Below, one piece after another: positions 29,789 through 38,700 of a stretch of 64,000 nucleotides of DNA (position 1 is its first letter; the number at the start of each line of letters is the position of its first letter). A program made the translations under genes and the position numbers. The notes beneath the pieces are model-generated. The model was not told the DNA's origin, did not search any database, and saw nothing but the letters and a program-made list of their open reading frames with translations. The stretch covers positions 1,580,015 through 1,644,014 of the forward strand of contig NZ_JAEHGE010000001.1 in NCBI RefSeq assembly GCF_016097415.1, read 5' to 3'. This stretch comes from a sulfur-oxidizing endosymbiont of Gigantopelta aegis (lineage in GTDB: Bacteria > Pseudomonadota > Gammaproteobacteria > GRL18).

Positions 29789-30490
29789 ATGAGTGAAATT
29801 GGAAACATTCCGGTTACCACCGGCAATGATAAGAAACGTAGCAATCCATTGGCCAATGTATTTGATGAGCTGATTCGGTTTTGTCAGGCACGATCTATGT
29901 TTATGTTGCATTATTGTACCGGCTGCGGTGCGATTGAATTGCCACCTGCAATGACCTCTCGTTTTGATATGGAACGCTTAGGAATTCAGCCGATGGTGAC
30001 GCCACGACAGGCAGATATTCTGCTGGTGACGGGGTATGTGTCGGTGAAAACATTAAAACGAGTGATTTTGACTTATGAGCAGATGCAGTCACCGAAGTAT
30101 GTCATTGGTATTTGTTCTTGCACGGTAAATGGGGGCATGTATTGGCAGAGTTATGCTACCGCTAAAATTTTGAATGAGTATATGCCGGTGGATGTTTATA
30201 TCGCAGGCTGTATGCCGAGACCGGAAGCTGTGATCAGCGGTTTACGTCGTTTGATGGGGAATATTGAGAACGGCAAGGCAAATGGCTGGAAGGATTATTA
30301 TCAGCGTTATGATTACTATCTTGGCAATCAGCAACATTTATTTGGTGATGATTGGCAGACACCGACGGATATTATCGGTGAAGCGAATTTTTATGATTTG
30401 AAGGGTGATGAGACTTGTGGTGAGCATACTAAAATTTTGGAACAGCATCAGGTGCCGCTAGAACCTTTGCCTATGCAGATTAAGTTTTAG
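29789..30490 (+). CDS. NuoB/MbhJ-type [4Fe-4S] subunit
   Basis: A 233-aa protein homologous to NuoB and to the small subunit of group 4 [NiFe] hydrogenases. The proximal-cluster ligands are Cys43 and Cys46 (YCTGCGAIELP), Cys111 (SCTVNGGMYWQ) and Cys141 (GCMPRPEA). The C-x-x-C spacing at 43-46 is that of hydrogenase-type subunits; complex I NuoB has adjacent cysteines. Cys109 is extra. The C-terminal ~75 residues extend past the core. ATG 29789 has GAG seven bases upstream; an in-frame TTG lies at 29777. Confidence 0.92.
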   Translation: MSEIGNIPVTTGNDKKRSNPLANVFDELIRFCQARSMFMLHYCTGCGAIELPPAMTSRFDMERLGIQPMVTPRQADILLVTGYVSVKTLKRVILTYEQMQSPKYVIGICSCTVNGGMYWQSYATAKILNEYMPVDVYIAGCMPRPEAVISGLRRLMGNIENGKANGWKDYYQRYDYYLGNQQHLFGDDWQTPTDIIGEANFYDLKGDETCGEHTKILEQHQVPLEPLPMQIKF

Positions 30491-30622
30491 GGGTGTTGTG
30501 TTGGTAAGTTGAGTTTTGTAGCTATCGAGTTGGGTGCTTTAAGTGAATACTGTTAATTGTAAACTCACGAAATTAAACATTAAAAATTAAACATTTTCTT
30601 TTAAAGATTGAGATTAAGTGAT

Positions 30623-31192
30623 ATGAATTGTGATGAGATTAATGTCTGGCTGGATACTTTGCTCAATGAAATACATGAGATAAAAGTGATCCGTAAAAGT
30701 GAGCGGCGTCTGCGTGTGGATGTGGATGCCAGTTCCTTGCCAGCATTATTGGAACTCTTAAAAGGTAAGGCATCTTATGTGCACCTCTCGGCGATCAGTT
30801 GTGTGGACTGGCCGGATGATGAGGAGTTTGAGTTGGTTTATCATTGCTGGTCTTATGAAGCAAAGTCTTTATTGTCTGCCCATACGCGCATTCCCCGTAA
30901 TAGTGGTGAAGATTTAGCGCGTTATGTATCGGTGTATGATATTTATAAACCTGCGGGTTTTTTCGAGCGTGATATTTATGAGATGTATGGGGTGTATTTT
31001 GAAAGTAGTCCCTATATGGAGAAATTTATTCTGACAGAATGGAATGGACCACCACCGATGCGTAAGGATTTTGATGCAGAAGCCTACGTGAATGAAACCT
31101 TTAATTGGGCGGAATATAATCCTCAATGGTTGCAGGATATTACGGATGAGGGTGGTGGTATTGCTATTCGTCCTGAGGATATTCGTAAATGA
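30623..31192 (+). CDS. NuoC/MbhK-type subunit
   Basis: A 189-aa protein of the respiratory-chain 30-kDa family. The conserved block is YDIYKPAGFFERDIYEMYGV (about 112-131), followed by LTEWNGPPPMRKDF, equivalent to the RILTDYGFxGHPxRKDF of NuoC. The C-terminus after that is as in NuoC/HycE-N proteins. It is separate from the NuoD-like gene, not fused. ATG 30623 is preferred over TTG 30608. The preceding 132-base gap (30491-30622) shows no clear element. Confidence 0.9.
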   Translation: MNCDEINVWLDTLLNEIHEIKVIRKSERRLRVDVDASSLPALLELLKGKASYVHLSAISCVDWPDDEEFELVYHCWSYEAKSLLSAHTRIPRNSGEDLARYVSVYDIYKPAGFFERDIYEMYGVYFESSPYMEKFILTEWNGPPPMRKDFDAEAYVNETFNWAEYNPQWLQDITDEGGGIAIRPEDIRK

Positions 31193-32331
31193 GACCAGAA
31201 AATTATCAGGCGGTGAGTCTGCCCTGCAGTAATGAGTATGAGCTTTTTATCGGCCCGAATCATCCCGGTATTGAAGGGAATTATGCCTTTAAGCTAAAAC
31301 TGGATGGTGATCGAGTGCTCTCGGGCAAGGCGGATGCTGGCTACTTGCATCGTGGCTTTGAAAAGTTGATGGAAGGGCGTTTGTGGATTCAGAATCTGGC
31401 CATTGTGCCACGTATCTGTGTGCCTGATCCGGTACCGATGGAAGTGGTTTATTCTTTGTCGGTAGAGGCAATTGAGAATACCGAAGTACCTGAGCGGGCG
31501 CAGTGGATCCGTGTCATGCAATTGGAATTATCCCGTGTGGCATCACATTTGTTTACCTTTGGTGGCCATGCTGCGACCACCGGCATGTATACGCCCAGTT
31601 TTTGGGGAGTGGCAGATCGGGATCTGGCGCTGGATTTATTTGAAGAGTTAACGGGTGGCCGAGTTTATCATATTTATAATATTCCCGGTGGCGTGCGACG
31701 GGATATTCCCGATGGGTTTTTAGATCGTTTAAGTCAGTATTTGGACTATCTGGAAAGCCGTCAAAATGATTATGATAATTTGTTATTCACTAACCTAGTG
31801 TTTGTTAAACGAGCCCGTGATATTGGTTGTTTAAATCAGGAAAATGCGTTGGAATGGGGTGTGACAGGGCCTAATCTTAGGGCGACAGGGCTTGCCTTTG
31901 ATGTGCGCCGTGATGATCCCTATTTGATTTATGATAAGTTAGATTTTGATATTCCGGTGCAAACAGCCGGGGATTGTCTGGCACGCATCTTAGTGCGTCG
32001 TGATGAATTATTTCAAAGTGTGCGTATCTTGCGACAAATTATTAAGCATCTACCCTCGGTAAAAGGCCCGGTGCGTACGCCCATTCCTAATCCTTTGGCC
32101 TGGAATGTGAAAGCCGGTGAAAGTTATAGTCGAGTGGAATCCTCTAAGGGTGAACTTGCTTATTATACCGTGTCTGATGGTGGCGATATGCCTTATCGAG
32201 TACATGTGCGGGGGCCTTCGTCTATGCATGCGGTGCAAGTGTTAGAAAATATGTCAGTGGGAGAGCGTATTGAAGATATTGCTCAGATAATGTTTTCTCT
32301 GGATGCTTGTCCTCCGGAGGTGGATCGCTAA
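31189..32331 (+). CDS. NuoD/MbhL-type large subunit lacking the [NiFe] ligand set
   Basis: A 380-aa protein homologous to NuoD and to group 4 hydrogenase large subunits. Conserved blocks are GPNHPGIEGNYAFKLKLDGD, DAGYLHRGFEKL, LELSRVASHLFTFGG and VRGPSSMHAVQVLE. The two hydrogenase metal motifs are only half kept: Cys77-Val-Pro-Asp80 and Cys374-Pro-Pro-Glu377, i.e. the second Cys of each C-x-x-C is acidic. A [NiFe] centre is therefore unlikely. Similar partial loss is known in Mbx/Mbs proteins, while NuoD lacks the cysteines. The start overlaps the NuoC-like stop (ATGA). Confidence 0.93.
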   Translation: MRPENYQAVSLPCSNEYELFIGPNHPGIEGNYAFKLKLDGDRVLSGKADAGYLHRGFEKLMEGRLWIQNLAIVPRICVPDPVPMEVVYSLSVEAIENTEVPERAQWIRVMQLELSRVASHLFTFGGHAATTGMYTPSFWGVADRDLALDLFEELTGGRVYHIYNIPGGVRRDIPDGFLDRLSQYLDYLESRQNDYDNLLFTNLVFVKRARDIGCLNQENALEWGVTGPNLRATGLAFDVRRDDPYLIYDKLDFDIPVQTAGDCLARILVRRDELFQSVRILRQIIKHLPSVKGPVRTPIPNPLAWNVKAGESYSRVESSKGELAYYTVSDGGDMPYRVHVRGPSSMHAVQVLENMSVGERIEDIAQIMFSLDACPPEVDR

Positions 32332-34169
32332 TGAAAAAAATTCGTCATGAAGATACTGGCAGTATTTTAAATCCGCTGAAAAATCTACAGTTTTTTGCGC
32401 GCAAGCCTGTCACTGAGTCACTGGAACCGCGTCCGGCGGCAAAAATTTATCGAGGTTTTCACCTCAATGATATGGATAAGTGTATCGGTTGTAGCACTTG
32501 CCAAAAGATTTGTGATAATGCAGCTATAACCATGGTGACTGTCCCGGCACTCAAAAATGATCCGGTGAATGGTATTCGCAATTTGCGTCCAGCGATTGAT
32601 TATGGCCGTTGTTGTTGGTGTGCCTTATGTGTTGATATCTGCCCGACGGGCGCGATTGAGCTGTCCCGAGAATATGTGCATACCTGTGATGGTGATGAAA
32701 TCGATAGTTATTTTGTCCTGCCTCAGGCTCTCGGCATTCATGGTACTGTGCAGGAAAAAGGCTGGACCAAAACGATAACGAATGATCTGTTGGATCGTAC
32801 TCGCACCGATATGGAAGAAATAACGCCTGAGGCTAGGGTGGATAATTTTTCAGAAATCGTTAATGGTTTTACCGATGAACAAGCAGTTTTAGAAGCATCG
32901 CGTTGCGTACAATGTGGTATGTGCCATGACTCCTGTCCCACTCACATGCATGCACCTGAATACATTCGTGCTATCTGGAAAGGCAATGTCGAAGAAGCAG
33001 TAGAGTGGATGTATGAAACCAACCCTTTCTCTCATGTCTGCGGGCGGGTCTGTACCCATCGTTGTGAAACGGCCTGTTCTTTAAATCAGACTGGATTGCC
33101 ACAAGGGAGTGAGCCCATTGCTATTCGCTGGTTGAAGCGTTATGCCATGGATGCTGTGCCTCATGAGCGTATCAAAGAAATAGTGGCAAAGAAAAAAGCC
33201 TCGGTTAAAACCGGTAAGAAAATAGCCATTATTGGCGCAGGGCCTGCGGGACTAACGACCGCTTTTGATTTAGTTAAACAGGGTCATGAAGTGCAAGTTT
33301 ATGAAGCCTTGGCAAAAGGTGGAGGCATGACACGTTATGGCATTCCTTTTTACCGCTTGCCGAATTCAGCTCTGGAACGGGATATTGATATTATCCAATC
33401 CATGGGTGTTAAAATCCAATATGATACACGCATTGGTAGCGACCTGACGATGCAACAATTAAAGCAAGATTTTGATGCGGTGGTGTTAGCCATTGGCTTA
33501 CAATCGGGCCGTTCAACCCGTATTCCGGGCTCAGAACATCAGGATTGTCATAGTGCGGTAGAATTATTAAGAAAAATAGGCCATGATCAGATAGGGAGCA
33601 ATCCTGGTTTTAAGATTCCCAAGCGTGCAGTGGTGATTGGTGGTGGTAATGTTGCCATGGATATAGCGCGTAGTTTAGCGCGCTACCAGAAACAACAATT
33701 TAATGCTGTAGAAGTTATCGTAACGGCGATTGATGAACTGGCTAAATTTCCTGCTGATAAAGAAGAAATTAAAGAATCACTCGAAGAAGGGATTCAAATT
33801 ATACCTTCACGTGGGCCACAGGAAGTATTGCTTGAAGATAATCATGTCAGAGGTTTAAGAACCTGGCGAGTAACATCAGTGCATGATGAGCAAGGTCGCT
33901 TTGCACCGCAATATGATGACTCTGATGAGCAAATTTTCACAGCAGATATGGTTATTGAAGCGATTGGTCAAATGGCCGAGGTGGATTTATTGGGTGAAGA
34001 TTTGACCGAAGAGTTGGATTGGGAGCGTGGACGTATTAAAATCAATGACAATGGACACACATCGGTTGCCTGGTTATGGTCAGCAGGTGATTGTGTCAGT
34101 GGCCCAGATGTCGTACATGCTGTGGCGGATGGTCATCGGGTAGCAGATAGTATTAATGAGAATATTTAA
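32331..34169 (+). CDS. NuoI-like ferredoxin fused to GltD/NfnB-type NAD(P)H flavoprotein
   Basis: A 612-aa fusion. Residues 40-115 are a NuoI-like 2[4Fe-4S] domain (Cys51, 54, 57, 61 and Cys94, 97, 100, 104). Residues 185-255 are the GltD-type Fe-S domain (Cys192, 195, 198, 202 and Cys237, 241, 245, 249). Residues 297-612 form the flavoprotein, with FAD site IGAGPAGL (301-308), a second nucleotide fold VVIGGGNVAMDIA (434-446) and WSAGDCVSGPDVV. It should pass electrons between NAD(P)H and the NuoB-type cluster. ATG 32331 follows a strong GGAGGTGG and overlaps the previous stop by one base. Confidence 0.92.
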   Translation: MKKIRHEDTGSILNPLKNLQFFARKPVTESLEPRPAAKIYRGFHLNDMDKCIGCSTCQKICDNAAITMVTVPALKNDPVNGIRNLRPAIDYGRCCWCALCVDICPTGAIELSREYVHTCDGDEIDSYFVLPQALGIHGTVQEKGWTKTITNDLLDRTRTDMEEITPEARVDNFSEIVNGFTDEQAVLEASRCVQCGMCHDSCPTHMHAPEYIRAIWKGNVEEAVEWMYETNPFSHVCGRVCTHRCETACSLNQTGLPQGSEPIAIRWLKRYAMDAVPHERIKEIVAKKKASVKTGKKIAIIGAGPAGLTTAFDLVKQGHEVQVYEALAKGGGMTRYGIPFYRLPNSALERDIDIIQSMGVKIQYDTRIGSDLTMQQLKQDFDAVVLAIGLQSGRSTRIPGSEHQDCHSAVELLRKIGHDQIGSNPGFKIPKRAVVIGGGNVAMDIARSLARYQKQQFNAVEVIVTAIDELAKFPADKEEIKESLEEGIQIIPSRGPQEVLLEDNHVRGLRTWRVTSVHDEQGRFAPQYDDSDEQIFTADMVIEAIGQMAEVDLLGEDLTEELDWERGRIKINDNGHTSVAWLWSAGDCVSGPDVVHAVADGHRVADSINENI

Positions 34170-34180
34170 GAGTTAATAAT

Positions 34181-34693
34181 ATGAATAAGCAATCACAAGG
34201 GCATGTGTCAGGCAAAGAAAAATTACAGGCCTGCACGACATTGCAAGAGATTCTTGAACAAGCCACTGACTTTGAGCGCACAGCACGAGATTTTTATGCG
34301 GCACTTGCGCCTAAAGTCAGTAAACGCATTCGCTTTTTGGTCGATGAATTAGTGATTGAAGAGCAGGCGCATTATGATCTATTTCTTGATTTGGCCAAAG
34401 ATCCGGATGTAATACATCAGATCCATATTAAGATTAATGTACCATCCAGTAATAAACGTTTTTCGGATTGTATTCAATTACCCGAATTAGGTGAGAATCC
34501 AGATGACCAGACGATTTTACAATACGCCTTGGGACGAGAACAGGCGGCAATGGATCAATATCATGCCTTAGCAGAAAGTACGCCTGAAGGCCCCTTAAAG
34601 GACGTATTTGTATTTCTAGCTCAGGAAGAAACTGAGCATAAAAATGAGTTGGAAAAAATTTACTATGAAGTCGTCCATAGCGGTGGCGTTTAG
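34181..34693 (+). CDS. Ferritin-like/rubrerythrin-type di-iron protein
   Basis: A 170-aa four-helix protein. Probable di-iron ligands are in EQATDFERTARDFYAAL, VIEEQAHYDLFLDL, GREQAAMDQYHALAES and AQEETEHKNELEKIYYE, giving paired E and ExxH motifs. The rubredoxin domain of classical rubrerythrin is absent. It follows the flavoprotein by 11 bases and closes the Mrp/Mbx-like run. It could be a peroxide or oxygen scavenger protecting the complex, or an electron acceptor; this is inference. Confidence 0.8.
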   Translation: MNKQSQGHVSGKEKLQACTTLQEILEQATDFERTARDFYAALAPKVSKRIRFLVDELVIEEQAHYDLFLDLAKDPDVIHQIHIKINVPSSNKRFSDCIQLPELGENPDDQTILQYALGREQAAMDQYHALAESTPEGPLKDVFVFLAQEETEHKNELEKIYYEVVHSGGV

Positions 34694-34702
34694 AGTAGGC
34701 CT

Positions 34703-35752
34703 ATGGGGTTGATAAAACGACTAAAAAACTTTTTTCAATTTCTTCAATTCTCAAGTTCAGCAGATAAATACAGCGGTCAAATAAACAAATGGCATGCCAA
34801 AAAAAAGTTTGAGCATGAGCAACTCTCATGGCCGGAACAAAACCAGGACTTGTGCAATGAGTTAGAAGATACTTATTATCAGTATTTTATCGGCGTTAAT
34901 TCACTATTAAACACGCAGCTAAATACATTTGAACAAAATGTTATCAACTCCCTTGAGAAGGCGCTAAAGCAGAATTATGCCTTTGCAGAAGATATTCCCC
35001 GACTCCCTGATGTTATTCCGCGTTTAATTCATCTGTTTAGAGATACCAACTTCACCTGGAAAGAGGTAGCTCATGAGATTGCTCTGGATCCAGTTTTTCT
35101 TGTCGGTATTGTTAAAATTGCTAATAGTCCTGCTTATAACCTACAGGCTGAAGCTGATCAACTCGAACATATTCTCGTACAATTGGGCTTGCAAGAAGTT
35201 AAAAAAGTGATGATGAAAGTAGCCTTAAAACCCATATTAGATGTTGAGGGTGGATATTTTCTGAAACATTCCGGAACAAAAATATGGGTGCATTCCATAA
35301 AATCAGCAGAGGCCTGTGCTAGTTTGGCAAATTCATATCATGAAGAAGTATTTAATGCCTATTTAGTGGGCTTGATACATAATTTAGGCCAGACAATCAT
35401 AGTGACAAAAATGAATGATGCCGAAGATTTTTCCGTGCCACGTTCGCTCTTGTTTAAAGAGCAATTGCTGGACATTGCCAAACAAATTTCTCTGATAATT
35501 GCACAAAGTTGGGACATGGATGAAAGTATTATTGATGCCCTAAATGAACAGCGGTATAAAAACCCTGCAGAGATCAAGAGCGCCTTAGGACAGATTCTCT
35601 GTGAAGGCTCAGCAGTGAGTAAGCAACATATTCTTGTCTTTGAAAATCGTTGGCAAATAACGGTAGATAGGGCTGAAGATAGCACTGTAGATAAAACAGG
35701 AAATGAATTTGAAGAGGCTTATCACAAGCTGGACTCAATTGATTTTAGTTAG
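34703..35752 (+). CDS. HDOD domain protein
   Basis: A 349-aa cytoplasmic protein. An HDOD domain covers about 95-270, with LPDVIPRLIHLFRD, ALDPVFLVGIVKIANSPAYN and LVQLGLQEVKKVMM as family blocks. The first 90 residues are polar and helical, with no named domain. HDOD proteins act in c-di-GMP or two-component signalling without the HD-type catalytic set. It starts nine bases after the ferritin-like stop, so it may share the transcript. Its function here is unknown. Confidence 0.85.
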   Translation: MGLIKRLKNFFQFLQFSSSADKYSGQINKWHAKKKFEHEQLSWPEQNQDLCNELEDTYYQYFIGVNSLLNTQLNTFEQNVINSLEKALKQNYAFAEDIPRLPDVIPRLIHLFRDTNFTWKEVAHEIALDPVFLVGIVKIANSPAYNLQAEADQLEHILVQLGLQEVKKVMMKVALKPILDVEGGYFLKHSGTKIWVHSIKSAEACASLANSYHEEVFNAYLVGLIHNLGQTIIVTKMNDAEDFSVPRSLLFKEQLLDIAKQISLIIAQSWDMDESIIDALNEQRYKNPAEIKSALGQILCEGSAVSKQHILVFENRWQITVDRAEDSTVDKTGNEFEEAYHKLDSIDFS

Positions 35753-35771
35753 AGATAAAAGTAACAGTAAA

Positions 35772-38700
35772 ATGAATCGAATCGCTATGAAACCCGCCCA
35801 TATTTTAATTCTCATTGTTTTTAATGTATTTTTACTATCAACTGCCTGGGCTGCTGAATTAGTCAGTGAAAAAAAGCTTACGGAAAAAATAAAATCAGTT
35901 GAAACGCTAAACGACTTAGATGAAGACAGTAAAAAACAATTGCTGGATGCTTATACAAAAACCATTGATTATCTGGAAGCGATCAAAAATAATGAAAAAC
36001 AAATACAGCTTTATCGTAATACCATCAAGCAAGCCCCTAATGAAATCAAACAACTGAGAAAAAAATTACAAGAACTAGAAAAACAGCAAGATAAGAAATC
36101 CACAACGCTTATTCAGACCAATAAATTTAAAAAAACCTCATTACTTGATTTAGAGCAGTACTTTGATGCCGAAGCTGCTAATTTAGAAGCGATTAAGGCG
36201 AAAAATAACGACTTAAGCCAAGTGATTAGACAAGAAATGGATAGCTCACCTGAAATCAGAACATTACTAATCGAGGCCAACCATACCTTAGAACAAAGTT
36301 TGGAAGATGAAAAGTTGGCTCCCAGTGGTGCGACGGCAGAGCATAAAAAGGCCAATCAATGGTTATTAAAAGCCCATATTGCAGAATTACGCAGTGTCAT
36401 AAAAAAACTTGACCTACAATTACTCAGTCAGTCGGAACGGGTGCAACTGTTAAAACTAAAAAAAGAAGTCTCAGATTTTCATTTAGAAAAAATTCAGAAA
36501 AAAGTCAATTTACTGAAAAGTCAGGTTGATTTGAAACGTAGCAGCGAAATACAAATTACTCAGGATCTAACCCGGGAAGGGCAAGAAAAAGCTCAGGGGA
36601 AACATCTTTTGATCCAAAAAATGGCCAAGCTTAATGCTGAGTTGAGTGAAGTCATTAATGTTATGACACAAAAACTGATTCAGGTAGAAACGGGTGACGA
36701 GAATGTTTATAAAGAAACCCAGCGCTTATCAGAAGAACAGGTTAATACCAAAAAGAAGTTAGAAATAGCCGGGCTGAGCCGTATTTTAGGACAGTCTTTG
36801 CTCGAACAAAAAAAGGCCTTGCCGGATAGAAAAAAATACCTGAAAAATCTGAAAAAAAGAGAAGATAAGATTGCTGAACTGGGCTTGCAGCATATTCAGT
36901 TTCAAGACGAATTACGTAAGATAAAGAACAAGAAAGACTATCTAGCCGAGTTCATGAAAGAGGTTCCCCCCGAAGTTCAAAAAACCATCGAAGACGATTT
37001 ATTAGCCCTGATAAAAATTCGTAAAGAATTATTAAAAAAAATTATAAAGATCGATGAAAGTTATCTACGGGCGATTGAAGAACTCGACTTCGCAGAAAAA
37101 AAGTTATTAATGGTCGCCGCGAGTTATGCACTATTATTGGACGAACATCTATTATGGTTGCGAAGCGCACCCGTGCTTAATTTTAGTAATATTACAGATA
37201 TTCCAGCGCAGGTCGCTTTTTTTCTATTACCTTCAAAATGGGAGCTTGTCTCTAAAGACATTATACATGTGCTTAGTTCTTCCATAGCCTTGATTTTTGG
37301 TTTGCTTGTGGTCATAGCTTTGTACATAAAACGCACACGTTTTATGAAACTACTGGTGAATACTGGGAAAAAAACCCATCGTGTTAGTCAGGATAGTGTA
37401 CTGCACACTTTTAAAGCATTATATTACACCTTGTTTTTAGCACTACCCTTACCGGCTGTTTTTCTGCTATTGGGTTGGCAGTTATCGCGCATGATTGATG
37501 TCTCAGATTTTTCTCGTGATTTAGCTGACGGCTTATTATTTGTTATAATCCCCTTATTTTGTTTACAATTTTTTCGCTATTTATGTGTGCCTAATGGCGT
37601 GGCAGAGGTGCATTTTAAGTGGTCGAAAAAAATGACTGACAACTTAAGCAAAGAAATGGGGCGTCTAATGGTGACCCTACTCCCCGCTATTTTTATTACC
37701 GCAGTACTTATTTCTAAAGGTGAATCATCGGTTAATGGCGGCTTGGGTCGGCTGTCATTGTTAGTTACCTTATTGACTATTGCCATTTTTCTCTATCGCT
37801 TGCTCAAGCCTAAAAGTGGTTTTTTAAGTGCTGTGGCAGATCATTCACAAGGCTGGTTTTCACGTTATCAGCGATTTTGGTTTTACCTGAGTATACTGAT
37901 CACTGTGAGTTTGATGGTATTGACTATCGCCGGATATGTTTACACTGCGGGTCAGCTTACGTCTCGGCTAATTGATACCGTATGGTTCATATTTACCCTC
38001 AGTATCTTACAGCAGATGCTTCTGCGCTGGCTATTATTGACCCGGCGACGTTATGCGCAAAAAGTCGCCAATGAAAAGCATAAGCTGGCGAAGGAAAAAC
38101 AGTTCAAACAAGCTCAGCAAAGTGATCGTTCTCACGAGGGACAGGAAAACATGCCTGACATTGAAGAAGAGGAGGTTGATATGGTGTCCTTGAGTGAAGA
38201 CACCAATCAATTACTCAATTTGCTGTTGTTTTTATTGGGGGTGTCAGGCTTAATTGCTATTTGGATTAATTTATTACCGGCACTAGGTATTTTTGAGCAG
38301 GTGACGCTGTGGCACTATAGCGGTGTAGAAAATGGTGTTGAAAAGATGTTACCCATTACCTTAGGTAGCTTGGCGCTGGCGGCTTTAATTGCCGTGTTAA
38401 CCATCGTTGGTGGTAAACGCCTGCCAGCGATCATTGAAATTGTCTTGATTCAATACACAGCTGTTAGCTCGGGCAGTCGCTATACGATTACGACACTCAT
38501 AAATTATAGTATTATTGGCATTGGCTTTTTTAGCATATTTAATATTCTTGGTGCGGACTGGGCGCGTTTTCAGTGGTTGTTTGCGGCTCTAAGTGTTGGT
38601 ATCGGCTTTGGCTTACAAGAAATTGTCGCGAATTTTATCAGTGGCATCATCATTCTTTTTGAGCGTCCTATTCGCGTGGGTGATTATGTGACTGTCGGTG

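Noticed and set aside
28761-34169. Annotation as complex I (nuo operon) or as an active [NiFe] hydrogenase
   Set aside because: NuoE, F and G are absent and the NuoB-like cysteine spacing is hydrogenase-type. The large subunit lacks two of the four [NiFe] cysteines, and no hydrogenase maturation genes are present.
35703-35771. Upstream start of the mechanosensitive channel overlapping the HDOD gene
   Set aside because: It would place about 23 polar residues before the signal peptide. The ATG at 35772 gives a normal signal peptide and no overlap.
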